A stretch of 64,000 nucleotides of DNA, from assembly GCF_042651565.1 (NCBI RefSeq), contig NZ_JBHSDF010000003.1; one strand, given 5' to 3'. The first letter of the stretch is position 1. Each line of letters opens with the position of its first letter. Both the position numbers and the translations under genes were made by a program. Positions 23,966 to 33,624 of this stretch are shown here, one piece after another. The DNA comes from Salinispirillum marinum. GTDB lineage: Bacteria > Pseudomonadota > Gammaproteobacteria > Pseudomonadales > Natronospirillaceae. The notes below the pieces were generated by a model. That model searched no databases and was not told the DNA's origin. It saw nothing but the letters and a program-made list of their open reading frames with translations.

Positions 23966-26350
23966 ATGAAGGGGTTAATTGTTCAAGGAACTCGTGGGTT
24001 ACTGTGGCTGCTATTGGCGAGCGTTGCGGTTGCCCAGCCCAGTTTTGATGCCATTCCAGACGCGGCGTTCACCGAAGATGACAGCGCTGCGCAGCCAGAC
24101 ACCCTCCAAACCGGCGAACCCATTGAGGTCGAAGACTTCTTCAGCGCCCCCGTAGAATTAGCGGTGCCCGAGGTGTTTGAAGCCGTGCCAACAGAGGAAG
24201 CCGAGGGCCTAACGGAAGCCGCTGCACATTGGGTTACACCTGACTTACTGCTCTACAACGCCGGAGACGTAGAAGAAGTTCGCCTATACTATTCGCCCAT
24301 TGCACGACTGTCCCACAACACCACCAGCTTGTCACTGTTCGGCGCCGCCGACAGCGTTCGCCTTGTACCGCGCGTACTACCCGCCAACATTGCCGAACGC
24401 TACCCGGACCTGGCGGATTGGCAAGCCTGGGGCGTACCCGCATCGGTCGATATCAAGCTCTGGCTTAAAGGCCAGCTCGCCGTTGGCGCCCGCGACCGCT
24501 TTGAGCGCGTTTTGGATGCGACCGCCGTGCAAATAGCCGGCGTTTTGGATGCCCTGTACGCCCCCCGCGCAACGCAAATGCAGCTCGGTGCTTTGCCCTA
24601 TTATGCGGGCACAGTATTTCAAGTATGGGCACCAACGGCGCAACGCGTAAGCCTGTTCCTTTATGATGACCAATTTGAACTGTTGGAACGTTTCCCGCTG
24701 CGCGAGGACAGCACCAGCGGCAACTGGTCACACTTAAGTCGAACGGCACCGCATGGCCGTTATTATCACTATGAGGTGGTGGCCTACCATCCTACGACGC
24801 AGAAAATAGAGACTCACCGGGTGACAGACCCTTACAGCCTGAACCTATCACCCGATGGGCAATATTCCCAAGTCGTCGATCTCGATCACCCTTCATTGCG
24901 CCCCGATGGTTGGATGGCGTGGCCAACGGAACAGGTAACTCCCGCACCGGAAGATGCCGTGCTCTGGCGCTTGGCGTTGCCCCATGCGCAAACGCTCCAG
25001 CCACGAGATGCCCCGGCATTTACGCATGTACACCTGTACGACCCCGAGGCGACAGAGCACGCTGCCGGTCAGGTGCGGCACTTTCTACTTCCGCCGTTTG
25101 CCCGCAGCGGTGCAGAGGGCTTAGAAACCATACGCTCTCTACGCGAAACGGTTTTACGTTGGCGGCTGGCCGGTTATCGCGTCGGTGTCGACGGTGATTT
25201 TACGCGCATTCAGACCTTCAACGACGCCACGTCATCGATGCTCGACAAGATTGTGCCAGCCTATTATCACCGCCGCGACCCCATCACCGGTGCGGCGTTG
25301 CGTGATGGTTGTTGCGCCATCACCGCCACCGAACACCGCATGATGGAACGCTTATTGACCGACGGATTGGTGCAATTAGCCCAAGCCTTTGGCTTTGAAA
25401 GCGTGCGGTTATACCGCGCCGATCAACTACACCGTGAAGCCCTGATGCGCTCACAGGTGCGCGTGCGCAATCAACATCCAGCCTTTTTTGCTTACAGTGA
25501 CCTACCGGCAGCGGCGGTGTCACCACTTTCCAGCACTGGCGTGGGCAGCCTAATACCGCCAAGTCTGGACGTTTTGCGCCTGCCCAGCACGCTGGATTTC
25601 GCCAACCGCGCCGAATGGCGAGAAGCTACCGATGCGCAGCGCATTGCCTTAGCAGGGCGACAACAAAACTATCTGTTGCTCACCCAGACGGACCGCTTGA
25701 TGCGCGGGCGCAACGTGCCTGACGGACAATTTTTTGCAGGCCTAGCCAACGACCCGCAAGAGACCGTGCAGGCGTTAGACCTCAATACGCTGTTGTCACC
25801 CGACCACGACAGCCCTAACAACGATGAGAACGAGCAGCGTCGGCGCATTGCCATGGGTTTACCGCTGTTGAGCCAAGGCAGTATTCACTTGGTGGGTGAC
25901 ATGAGTTCGTTGACCGCCAACCAGCGCAGCGCCCTCGATGAATGGCTCGCCATTCGCCAGAGTACACCACTCCTTCGCCTGACCAGCCAACAACAAATCG
26001 CCAGCCGCCTTGATTTTCGCAACGTTGGCGTTAATCAAGCGAATGGCTTTCTGATTATGACCATCAATGACGGACAAGGCGTACCCGACCTGGATCCTGA
26101 GCGCAATGCCTTGATGGTGATTATGAACATGAACACTCGCAGCCAAACCTTTCGGGTGCCCGGATTTCAGTTACACCCCGTGCAAGCAAACGGCCACGAT
26201 GAGCGCCTACATGACATCAGCCAACCGGACGACCATTTTGTGGTACCCAGCCTTGCCCTGGTGGTCTTGGAACAACCGCAACAGGGCCCGCAAGGCCGTG
26301 GTATGCCAATCGCCCAGAAAGATTACAGCAAACTCTATCCCGCCGAATAA
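23966..26350 (+). CDS. Secreted pullulanase-like protein lacking catalytic residues
   Basis: 794 residues with a signal peptide (LLWLLLASVAVAQ). Domains follow pullulanase: an N2-like domain (~70-200; AHWVTPDLLLYNAGD, LYYSP), CBM48 (~208-330), a GH13 barrel region, and the pullulanase C-terminal domain (~660-780; LHPVQANGHD). The barrel keeps framework sequence (MLDKIVPAYYHRRDP, ATEHRMMERLL), but the catalytic motifs are lost. The nucleophile in GFRFD becomes VRLYR (Tyr483). The acid GEGW becomes AYSD. The NH of motif I and the HD of motif IV are altered. Probably a binding or regulatory pseudoenzyme. Confidence 0.85.
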   Translation: MKGLIVQGTRGLLWLLLASVAVAQPSFDAIPDAAFTEDDSAAQPDTLQTGEPIEVEDFFSAPVELAVPEVFEAVPTEEAEGLTEAAAHWVTPDLLLYNAGDVEEVRLYYSPIARLSHNTTSLSLFGAADSVRLVPRVLPANIAERYPDLADWQAWGVPASVDIKLWLKGQLAVGARDRFERVLDATAVQIAGVLDALYAPRATQMQLGALPYYAGTVFQVWAPTAQRVSLFLYDDQFELLERFPLREDSTSGNWSHLSRTAPHGRYYHYEVVAYHPTTQKIETHRVTDPYSLNLSPDGQYSQVVDLDHPSLRPDGWMAWPTEQVTPAPEDAVLWRLALPHAQTLQPRDAPAFTHVHLYDPEATEHAAGQVRHFLLPPFARSGAEGLETIRSLRETVLRWRLAGYRVGVDGDFTRIQTFNDATSSMLDKIVPAYYHRRDPITGAALRDGCCAITATEHRMMERLLTDGLVQLAQAFGFESVRLYRADQLHREALMRSQVRVRNQHPAFFAYSDLPAAAVSPLSSTGVGSLIPPSLDVLRLPSTLDFANRAEWREATDAQRIALAGRQQNYLLLTQTDRLMRGRNVPDGQFFAGLANDPQETVQALDLNTLLSPDHDSPNNDENEQRRRIAMGLPLLSQGSIHLVGDMSSLTANQRSALDEWLAIRQSTPLLRLTSQQQIASRLDFRNVGVNQANGFLIMTINDGQGVPDLDPERNALMVIMNMNTRSQTFRVPGFQLHPVQANGHDERLHDISQPDDHFVVPSLALVVLEQPQQGPQGRGMPIAQKDYSKLYPAE

Positions 26351-26387
26351 GTGCGCTACGCAACGCCCTACAACCGCCTGTACAACC

Positions 26388-27419
26388 TCACTCGTAACGC
26401 CGGTAGCCGCTAACTTCCGCTAATGAGGCCAGAATGGCATGGTAGCTGTCGAGCCTTCGCGCCAGTACGTCGCCCCGCGCAATAGCCGCCTGCAACGCGC
26501 AACCAGGGTCATCGCGGTGACTGCAATCGCGGAACTTACATTGGCCGTTGTAGGCTTGTAAGTCAGGAAAGCCCTGCATCACTTGGTCTTCCGGTACATG
26601 CCACAGACCGAATTCACGAATACCCGGCGAATCGATCAAATCGCCACCCTGCGGCATGTGATACAACATGGCTGTAGTGGTGGTGTGGCGGCCTTTACCC
26701 GTTGCCTCGGAAATCTCACCTACTACAATGTCTTCCTGATCGCCCAATAACTGGGCAATCAACGACGACTTACCCACGCCCGACTGCCCAACAAAGGCCG
26801 TCGTCTTGGCACGTAATTCGGGCACCAAGGTATCTGTCAGCGGCGCTTTCGCACTCAGCAACAAGGTGCGATAACCCAGTGCAGCATAATCAGCCAAATA
26901 GGTTCTGTAGGGATCATCAACGGTCAGCAAGTCTGACTTGTTTAACACCAGCACCGGCTCTATGTTCGACAACGCGGCAGCCACCAAATACCGGTCCAAC
27001 AACGCCAAAGGCGTCGCCGGAATGCTGGAAAACACAATCATAATTTGATCAATATTGGCCGCCACGGGGCGCAACTGACCCCGCAAATCGGGTCGCACCA
27101 ATAAGCTGCGACGATCTTCACAGGCGACAACCACGCCGGTATCGTCTTGGCCTGCACACCAAGTTACTCGATCGCCGGTAACTAGGGCGGGTAAATTGGC
27201 ACGCTGATAGCACCGAAACACCTGACCGTCCTCCGGACGTTCAATCGCTAACGTCGCCCCGTAATGCGCCTGCACCACGCCCGGCTGTTCGCTGCCCAGC
27301 TGGCCTTCGGCCAACTGCGTCTCTACCAAGTTGGCTTTGCGTTCGGCACGGCGATGCCGCTCCCTTTGCGTATGTCGAATGCGCGCTTCCTGTTGTTTGG
27401 TCAGTCGCCGTTTTGCCAT
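26388..27419 (-). CDS. rsgA: Ribosome small-subunit GTPase RsgA (YjeQ)
   Basis: 343 residues. Circularly permuted GTPase order: G4 VLNKSDLL comes before G1 GQSGVGKSSLI and G3 DSPGIREFGL. The C-terminal zinc finger is C-x..-CSHRDDPGC. An N-terminal basic tail and OB fold precede the GTPase. It acts in late 30S maturation. It is divergent from psd with 104 bp between, as in many gammaproteobacteria. Confidence 0.96.
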   Translation of the reverse strand: MAKRRLTKQQEARIRHTQRERHRRAERKANLVETQLAEGQLGSEQPGVVQAHYGATLAIERPEDGQVFRCYQRANLPALVTGDRVTWCAGQDDTGVVVACEDRRSLLVRPDLRGQLRPVAANIDQIMIVFSSIPATPLALLDRYLVAAALSNIEPVLVLNKSDLLTVDDPYRTYLADYAALGYRTLLLSAKAPLTDTLVPELRAKTTAFVGQSGVGKSSLIAQLLGDQEDIVVGEISEATGKGRHTTTTAMLYHMPQGGDLIDSPGIREFGLWHVPEDQVMQGFPDLQAYNGQCKFRDCSHRDDPGCALQAAIARGDVLARRLDSYHAILASLAEVSGYRRYE

Positions 27420-27523
27420 TACGGCATCACTATCAACAGTGCCGCCACCGAGGCTAGCGTCAAGCGCTCTAAACCAGTAACCTTTGCCACCACTTATTTA
27501 CCTAATTTGTTAGGAACGCCAGA

Positions 27524-28372
27524 ATGTCGGACGCCCTGTTTGTCGCTTTGCAGAAGATTCTACCGCAACATGCCTTGAGCCGTCTTGTGGGAAAAGTAGC
27601 GCACAGTGAACGGGCGTGGCTGGCGCAACCGGTTATGCGCTGGTTCGCCAAGAAATATCAGGTCAATATGAGCGAAGCGGCCGAGCCGGAATTGCGCACC
27701 TACAAAAGTTTTAACGCCTTTTTCACCCGCGCCTTGCGCGATGGCGCTCGCCCTTTTACACCTGATAGTCAAATCCTCATTTGTCCGGTTGACGGTGCCA
27801 TAAGTCAGTCCCGACCCATCGCCGAAGGGCGAATTTTCCAAGCCAAAGGTCATGATTTCAGCACCCAGGCCCTGCTGGGCCGATCCAGTGACCAGCCAAC
27901 CGAATACGATCATGGGCTGTTTAGTACCATTTACTTATCGCCTAAAGACTATCATCGCATTCATTTACCCTGTGCTGGGAAGTTGACCCGAATGACGTAC
28001 ATTCCAGGCCAACTTTTCAGTGTTAATCCTGCTACCACTGAACGAGTAGACGGCTTGTTTGCCCGCAACGAGCGAGTCGTCTGTGAATTTGACACAGAAC
28101 ACGGCAGTTTAGCCATGGTTTTGGTGGGCGCCATGATTGTCGCCAGCATAGCGACTGTTTGGGCCGGCACCGTTGCACCGGGCGCTAACGAAGTGCGCAC
28201 TTGGCATTACGGGGCCGACGCGCCAACCTTTAAGCAAGGCGATGAAATCGGCCGCTTTCTGTTAGGCTCCACCGTCGTGGTACTGACCGAAGATCATGGT
28301 TGGCAGTGGCAAGCCGATATGCAAGCAGGTCAGACCGTTCGTTTGGGCCAAACCATGGCAAAAAGACCCTAG
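27524..28372 (+). CDS. psd: Phosphatidylserine decarboxylase proenzyme
   Basis: 282 residues. The self-cleavage motif LGST is seen in RFLLGSTVVVL, which yields the pyruvoyl alpha chain; the catalytic histidines are in DYHRIHLPCAGKL. It makes phosphatidylethanolamine at the inner membrane. AGGA lies 8 bases before the ATG. The next gene begins 98 bp after the stop if its GTG start is right. Confidence 0.96.
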   Translation: MSDALFVALQKILPQHALSRLVGKVAHSERAWLAQPVMRWFAKKYQVNMSEAAEPELRTYKSFNAFFTRALRDGARPFTPDSQILICPVDGAISQSRPIAEGRIFQAKGHDFSTQALLGRSSDQPTEYDHGLFSTIYLSPKDYHRIHLPCAGKLTRMTYIPGQLFSVNPATTERVDGLFARNERVVCEFDTEHGSLAMVLVGAMIVASIATVWAGTVAPGANEVRTWHYGADAPTFKQGDEIGRFLLGSTVVVLTEDHGWQWQADMQAGQTVRLGQTMAKRP

Positions 28373-28470
28373 TTGACGATAATTCAGCGGGTTCTGAACG
28401 CCCAGCCCTTGAGTCTGACGCAGTGAATCGCTATGCTGCGCGTTGTTTGATTCCATACTATGAGTACGCT

Positions 28471-29109
28471 GTGACCGACCAAGACACCGCAACGGCTGAA
28501 AAGCCGCAGGCACCTGCCGCCAGCCCAGAAGCAACAACCGCTGCTGCTGACCAAACCCCCAAGGTTCATCCGAATCGTGCGGCGTTCGATTTACTGGCCG
28601 AACAGTACCCCGACTTATTTAATTTGCGCGCGCCCAAGCCATTGCAAATTAATATTCACGTCAGCTTGGCGGAAGACGGAAAGTTTTCTAAAACCAAGAT
28701 TCGTCGGGCTTTAAATTTCTATGTGCAACAGTACAGCTACATCAAATCTGTAGCGGCGGGTGGTGCACGTTTTGGGTTGCAAGGCGAAGCCGGTGAAGTA
28801 AAGCCCGAAGACGCCGAACACGCCAAGACGCGTGTGGCGGAAATCGAGGAACGGCGTAAAGCAAAGCGTGATGCACGCCGGAAAACGGAGCAAGCAGCGC
28901 GGCCCAAAGCCAAAAAGTCACGGCCCATGAATGCCGAGGGTAAACCGAATCACGCGAAGCGTAAGGCCGACAAGCCAAGTACGCCGCAAGCACCCAAATC
29001 GAACGCAGAAAAGCCGACAGAACCTGCAGCACCAGAGACGCCGGCAGAAAAAGAAGCGCGTTTGAATGAGAAGCTGGCGTCATTAGCCAATCGATTCGCC
29101 AAGCATTGA
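28471..29109 (+). CDS. ProQ/FinO-domain RNA-binding protein
   Basis: 212 residues. A low-complexity Ala/Pro/Thr N-tail is followed by the ProQ/FinO fold (~35-125; LAEQYPDLFNLRAPKPLQIN, GKFSKTKIRRALNFYVQQY). A long lysine-, proline- and alanine-rich tail completes it, with no C-terminal Tudor/KOW domain as in E. coli ProQ. Likely a global RNA chaperone for sRNAs and mRNA 3' ends. I chose a GTG at 28471; a frame reaching 28300 would overlap psd and add unlike sequence. A bidirectional terminator follows. Confidence 0.83.
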   Translation: MTDQDTATAEKPQAPAASPEATTAAADQTPKVHPNRAAFDLLAEQYPDLFNLRAPKPLQINIHVSLAEDGKFSKTKIRRALNFYVQQYSYIKSVAAGGARFGLQGEAGEVKPEDAEHAKTRVAEIEERRKAKRDARRKTEQAARPKAKKSRPMNAEGKPNHAKRKADKPSTPQAPKSNAEKPTEPAAPETPAEKEARLNEKLASLANRFAKH

Positions 29110-29112
29110 GAC

Positions 29113-29141
29113 AAAAAAGCCTGCGCCATGCAGGCTTTTTT
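29113..29141. terminator. Bidirectional terminator, proQ-like / epmA
   Basis: A-run, GCCTGC, a 5-base loop (GCCAT), GCAGGC, T-run. It lies 3 bp after the ProQ-domain gene and 3 bp before the convergent epmA stop, so it can serve both strands. Confidence 0.93.
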
Positions 29142-29143
29142 AA

Positions 29144-30088
29144 TCAGGCACGATTCATTGGAAAACTGATCACACGGCTGATGTCATTTTCTCCCAGCAA
29201 CACCATCATCAACCGATCAAAGCCCATCGCCACGCCCGCACATTCCGGCAATCCAGCTTTCAGTGCGGCATCCAAGTGCTCATCCAATGGCCCAACCGGC
29301 AGATTCTGCTCAGTCCGACGCACCAAATCGGCCTCAAAGCGTGCGCGTTGTGCGTCGGCATCGCGCAACTCATAGTAACCGTTGGCCATTTCCATGCCGC
29401 GATAGAAGGCTTCAAAACGCCGCGCCACCGGCCAGCCGTCGGCATTCTCGGTCACTTGCGCGAGAGCGGCCATATCGGCGGGCCAGTCCGTAATAAAGGT
29501 CAAATGGTCCTGTGGCAGGGCGGGCTCAACAACCTGTGCCAACCAACAATCTAGCATTTCATTGCGTACCGCACTCGACCACTCGAAACGGGAGTGGGTT
29601 TGCGCCTGCAAATCCACCAAAGGAATCCGGTGCGGATCAAACCCGGCGAAGCGCTTAAAGGCGGCCTCATAGGTGAAGTCCAAGCGTGGCAAACCGGGTA
29701 TCAAGGTCACCAACAGTGCGTGTACTTCCGCCCTCATAGCGACATCATCATAGCCCGGGCGATACCACTCCAGCATGGTGAACTCCGGGTTATGCCGCCG
29801 CCCGGCCTCACCGGCTCGAAACACCTTGGCAAATTGATAAATGGCCCCATACCCGGCAGCCAACAAGCGCTTCATCGGGAACTCCGGTGAGGTATTCAAG
29901 TAATAGGTGCGGCCCATCTGTTGCGCCGTTACCGATGCAATGTTGGGGTCACTGTTCATCGCACTGCTGAGCAGAGGCGTTTCCACTTCCAGAACATCTC
30001 GCGCCGCAAAAAAAGCCCGCACAGAAGCCATGGTGGCCGCGCGGGCTTGCAGATGCTCCAGTGGCGCCGTAGGGAGCCAGGTGGTCAT
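29144..30088 (-). CDS. epmA: EF-P lysine lysyltransferase EpmA (PoxA/YjeA)
   Basis: 314 residues; a class II lysyl-tRNA synthetase core without the anticodon-binding domain. Motif 2 appears in FRAGEAGRRHNPEFTMLEWYR and motif 3 in GVAMGFDRLMMVLLG. It attaches (R)-beta-lysine to the EF-P acceptor lysine. Its ATG lies one base after the efp stop, so the two are coupled; epmB, which makes the beta-lysine, is divergent. The whole beta-lysylation pathway is thus in one 2.6-kb block. Confidence 0.96.
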   Translation of the reverse strand: MTTWLPTAPLEHLQARAATMASVRAFFAARDVLEVETPLLSSAMNSDPNIASVTAQQMGRTYYLNTSPEFPMKRLLAAGYGAIYQFAKVFRAGEAGRRHNPEFTMLEWYRPGYDDVAMRAEVHALLVTLIPGLPRLDFTYEAAFKRFAGFDPHRIPLVDLQAQTHSRFEWSSAVRNEMLDCWLAQVVEPALPQDHLTFITDWPADMAALAQVTENADGWPVARRFEAFYRGMEMANGYYELRDADAQRARFEADLVRRTEQNLPVGPLDEHLDAALKAGLPECAGVAMGFDRLMMVLLGENDISRVISFPMNRA

Positions 30089-30089
30089 A

Positions 30090-30659
30090 TTATTTGGCGC
30101 GCGAGACGTATTCGCCAGAGCGCGTGTCGACGCGAATCACTTCACCCACATCAATAAACAATGGCACCTTAACTACGGCACCGGTGGTGAGTTTAGCGGG
30201 TTTGGTGCCGCCCGTTGCGGTATCACCTTTCACACCGGGGTCGGTTTCAACGATCTGCAATTCAACAAAATTCGGTGGCGCGGCCGTCAAAATGGCATCG
30301 TTCCAAAGCGTTACGGTGTAAGACTCTTGTTCTTTCAACCAGTCTTTTACGTCACGAATGGCGTCTGCACTTGCACCGTACTGCTCGTAGGAGCCGTCAC
30401 CCTTCATGAAATGCCAAAACTCACCGTCGGTGTACATGTACTCCATGTCAATATCGACCACATCCGCACCTTCCAAGCTCTCACCCGATTTAAAGGTGCG
30501 CTCCCAGACCCGGCCGGTTTTCAGGTTCTTGAGCTTAACCCGGTTGAACGCTTGGCCTTTGCCGGGCTTCACGTATTCGTTTTCGATGATGCTGCAAGGG
30601 TCCCCTTCCAACAATACTTTAAGACCGCCACGAAATTCGTTGGTAGAATAGCTTGCCAT
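30090..30659 (-). CDS. efp: Elongation factor P
   Basis: 189 residues, three beta-barrel domains (KOW-like, OB, C-terminal). The acceptor loop is KPGKGQAF, with the lysine at the position of K34 in E. coli, consistent with EpmA/EpmB modification. EF-P rescues ribosomes stalled at polyproline. It is first gene of the efp-epmA unit and divergent from epmB across 59 bp. Confidence 0.97.
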   Translation of the reverse strand: MASYSTNEFRGGLKVLLEGDPCSIIENEYVKPGKGQAFNRVKLKNLKTGRVWERTFKSGESLEGADVVDIDMEYMYTDGEFWHFMKGDGSYEQYGASADAIRDVKDWLKEQESYTVTLWNDAILTAAPPNFVELQIVETDPGVKGDTATGGTKPAKLTTGAVVKVPLFIDVGEVIRVDTRSGEYVSRAK

Positions 30660-30718
30660 AGTTGTTCCGTCCGTTAATAACGCGGCACTACCGCCACGAT
30701 GAGAAATTTTAGCCGCTT

Positions 30719-31756
30719 ATGATACCTGTAAACTCTGTGTCTGTGCAGCCGGTCCGTACAGAAAAAACCGCTTGGCAACAACAACTGGGCGAACTCATTA
30801 CCGACTTGCCCAGCCTACTGCACGCGTGCCAGTTAGTTTCCCCACCCGAAGCCTTGGCCGACCTAGAACGCGTCTCGTTTCCGGTGCGCACCACGCGATT
30901 TTACGCCAGTCTGGTAACGCCGGGCGACTGGCACGACCCCTTGTTGCGGCAAATCCTGCCGTGGCAGCGCGAACAGCATGATGTACCCGGCTTCAGTATC
31001 GACCCCCTGCAAGAGCGCAGCGCATCGCCACTGCCGGGCTTAATCCACAAATACCGCACACGAGTATTACTGGTGCCCACGAGCGCCTGCGCCATTCATT
31101 GCCGATATTGCTTTCGCCGTCATTTCCCCTACGACGGCCACCGTATTGGCGCTGACGAACGCCAGGCTATTGTGCGCTACCTGCACGAACACCCGGACGT
31201 AAACGAAGTCATCTTTAGTGGCGGCGATCCACTGATGCTGACGGACAAAGCGCTGCACCACTGGCTACAGGACCTAGCCACCGTACCTCACCTCGACACC
31301 GTGCGTTTTCACTCGCGCCTGCCGATCGTGCTGCCCGACCGGCTTACCCCGGAGCTGCAAAACGTTCTGACCGCCACACGCTTGCAGCCGGTTCTGGTCT
31401 TGCATGCTAATCATGGCCGGGAGATTTCACCCGCCCTGTCGGCCGTCATTGCGCCGTGGCAACGGGCCGGGATAACACTGCTGAATCAAGCAGTGCTCCT
31501 GGCGGGTGTAAACGACAATTTACTGACACTGCGCGCCCTTTCCAAAGCCTTATTTGCCGCCCACATACTGCCCTATTACTTGCACCAGCTCGACAGCGTA
31601 GCCGGGGCGGCGCATTTTGCGGTGCCCGATGAAAAGGCATTGTTATTGCATGAAGGATTAAAAGAGCAGCTTCCCGGCTACTTGGTGCCCCGCTTGGTGC
31701 GCGAAATACCGGAACAGCCCAATAAAACATGGCTCCCGGCTGAAGGAAAACTGTGA
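30719..31756 (+). CDS. epmB: EF-P-associated lysine 2,3-aminomutase EpmB (YjeK)
   Basis: 345 residues. A radical-SAM protein with the cluster motif CAIHCRYCFRRHF (CxxxCxxC), followed by NEVIFSGGDPLML, and a PLP lysine expected near the C-terminus. It converts (S)-lysine to (R)-beta-lysine for EpmA. The shorter length and missing tetramer region separate it from fermentative KamA. Divergent from efp. Confidence 0.95.
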   Translation: MIPVNSVSVQPVRTEKTAWQQQLGELITDLPSLLHACQLVSPPEALADLERVSFPVRTTRFYASLVTPGDWHDPLLRQILPWQREQHDVPGFSIDPLQERSASPLPGLIHKYRTRVLLVPTSACAIHCRYCFRRHFPYDGHRIGADERQAIVRYLHEHPDVNEVIFSGGDPLMLTDKALHHWLQDLATVPHLDTVRFHSRLPIVLPDRLTPELQNVLTATRLQPVLVLHANHGREISPALSAVIAPWQRAGITLLNQAVLLAGVNDNLLTLRALSKALFAAHILPYYLHQLDSVAGAAHFAVPDEKALLLHEGLKEQLPGYLVPRLVREIPEQPNKTWLPAEGKL

Positions 31757-31869
31757 AGCATTTCCTTGGTGTCAGCGCGCTGTAAGGAGCATTGTCAGTG
31801 CCTTGCAGCCCCACTTATAGTACATAAAGTGGCCGCACAGGCTGGCTGGGAATTTACACAGGAAAATGG

Positions 31870-33597
31870 ATGCCAGAAAAACCCGTAATGTATCTCAAGC
31901 CACAGGACACCGTGCAGAAGAGCTTATCCTTCTGTGTTGCGCGTGAACGTGACTTGGCGGATTGGGTAAACACCTTACCCAAAGTCAATCTGGCTGAAAC
32001 GGGCCGGAGGCTTTACAGCGCGCTACGGGAATTGAACCAACTGAAAGCCAGTCCTGCCGACCGTTTGAGCTTACTGAATGTCTTGAGCCCTAGCGTTATC
32101 TATGCCGCCGATGGTTTGTTCACCCGTCATCTCGACAGCACCTACCAATTGGATGATACCGAACGTAAAGTTGCTGGTTTGGCGCAAGCGCTGCATATGG
32201 AATTAGCCACCGGCTATAAGACGGTACTGATTGAAGCCAGCCAGGGCTGGAAGATGATGTCCAAAAAAGACGTCATGACCCGCGCCCTGCATCATTGCTT
32301 GTGGAGCCTGCTGCCCAATTTACGGCGCGCCCTGAGCCTCTACTTGCCCGCACCGCCCGGCCTCTGGGCGGAACTGCATCAACTCTATCGTCTGGCCCGC
32401 AAGGCCGATATAGCCCGCACACCGCTCACCTGGCAGGGGCAGAATTGCACCCTAGAACACGGCTATTTAGCCGCCCTGATGCTGGCGACGGCACAAACGT
32501 TTCAGCTCCAAAAACACGAGATTGATCCGGTTTATCGTGCCTGCTTGGCGTGGTGCTCGCTGGCTCGTCTGGCTAACGCGACGCAAGGCAGCACTTATTT
32601 ATTGGAGTTGTCTAGGGACCTGCCACCACAGTACATCAGCGAGCAAACGACGCTCTTACCCAATGCATTGACGGTTGATACCAAGCCAATAGTCACCCGC
32701 CTCCGAAGTCAGCGCGAGTCCTTGCCTACGGTGCCTGGCATGAACGACCACTTGCTGAACCATTTGGCCCTAGCGTGGCACCGGGCCCAACCACGCCGAT
32801 TCCGTCGTCAAGCAGCCACGGGTGCGATTCAGGTGACGGTTGGCCTTTCGGCGGTGCACCAACAATTGAGCGGTTTGCAAACCTTTGAGTCGTTTTTAGC
32901 ACCTTATCGTGGCGACAATAAAAACCCCAACAGCGAACGTTTTGCTGCACGCGCCACACGGCACGATCAGTTAAACCGCGATGTATGGACCGATTCATTT
33001 GATGCCGGCTCCAACGTGATTCCGGCCATACCGATGGAATACGACGACGAACAACCGCTGATTGCCCTAGAGGACGTTCCGGAATATGCCGCTACTCTAT
33101 GCGACAAAAGTGCGCGGGGCTATTGTCTGCAATGGGCTGATCAAGCGCCCAAGCACTTGGTTACTGGGGAATTAATCGCGGTCCGTGACGAACGCGCCAA
33201 GCACCGAACCATCGGCCTGCTGCGCTGGACCCGCCAAGTGCCCAACCGCGGCTTGCTGCTGGGCGTTGAACTGCTGTCGCCGAATGCGCAGTCCTGTGCT
33301 GTACGGTTACGCCAAAAAACCGGCCAACATACCGACTTCTTACGCGGCATTATTCTGCCCGAAATCAAAGCCATCGCGCAGCCGGAGTCCATTATACTGC
33401 CCCGCTTGGCCGTCAAATCCGGCCAGAAGGCCATGATCTATCGGAAGAATACGGAAACCACCTATCGACTCAGCCAAAAAATTACGGAAACCAGTGCCGT
33501 GGCGCAATACACCATTGAACCCATGACCACTGCCATGGAAAAGCCAGCACAATCTAATAACGATTGGACGATGGATCCGTTATGGAAGTCGTTCTGA
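31870..33597 (+). CDS. Conserved protein with degenerate PilZ-like C-terminus
   Basis: 575 residues. The first ~400 are helical without a family I can name. The C-terminal part (~405-480) is PilZ-like: DKSARG (the D/NxSxxG motif), TGELIAV, and IGLLRWTRQVPNRGLLLGVELLS. No RxxxR motif stands before it, so c-di-GMP binding is doubtful. It lies 27 bp upstream of the FimX-type gene, as PA4958 does for fimX in P. aeruginosa, and likely works with it in type IV pilus control. AGGAAA precedes the ATG. Confidence 0.65.
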   Translation: MPEKPVMYLKPQDTVQKSLSFCVARERDLADWVNTLPKVNLAETGRRLYSALRELNQLKASPADRLSLLNVLSPSVIYAADGLFTRHLDSTYQLDDTERKVAGLAQALHMELATGYKTVLIEASQGWKMMSKKDVMTRALHHCLWSLLPNLRRALSLYLPAPPGLWAELHQLYRLARKADIARTPLTWQGQNCTLEHGYLAALMLATAQTFQLQKHEIDPVYRACLAWCSLARLANATQGSTYLLELSRDLPPQYISEQTTLLPNALTVDTKPIVTRLRSQRESLPTVPGMNDHLLNHLALAWHRAQPRRFRRQAATGAIQVTVGLSAVHQQLSGLQTFESFLAPYRGDNKNPNSERFAARATRHDQLNRDVWTDSFDAGSNVIPAIPMEYDDEQPLIALEDVPEYAATLCDKSARGYCLQWADQAPKHLVTGELIAVRDERAKHRTIGLLRWTRQVPNRGLLLGVELLSPNAQSCAVRLRQKTGQHTDFLRGIILPEIKAIAQPESIILPRLAVKSGQKAMIYRKNTETTYRLSQKITETSAVAQYTIEPMTTAMEKPAQSNNDWTMDPLWKSF

Positions 33598-33624
33598 GAC
33601 CTTTGAATCAACAAGACCTAGCCC

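Noticed and set aside
24234..25562. Several minus-strand open frames inside the pullulanase-like gene
   Set aside because: They are arginine-rich, low-complexity products of the opposite strand of a GC-rich coding gene, without ribosome sites or family resemblance.
28300..28470. N-terminal extension of the ProQ-domain protein overlapping psd
   Set aside because: The extra 57 residues overlap the end of psd in another frame, are unlike any ProQ protein, and the GTG at 28471 gives a sensible start.
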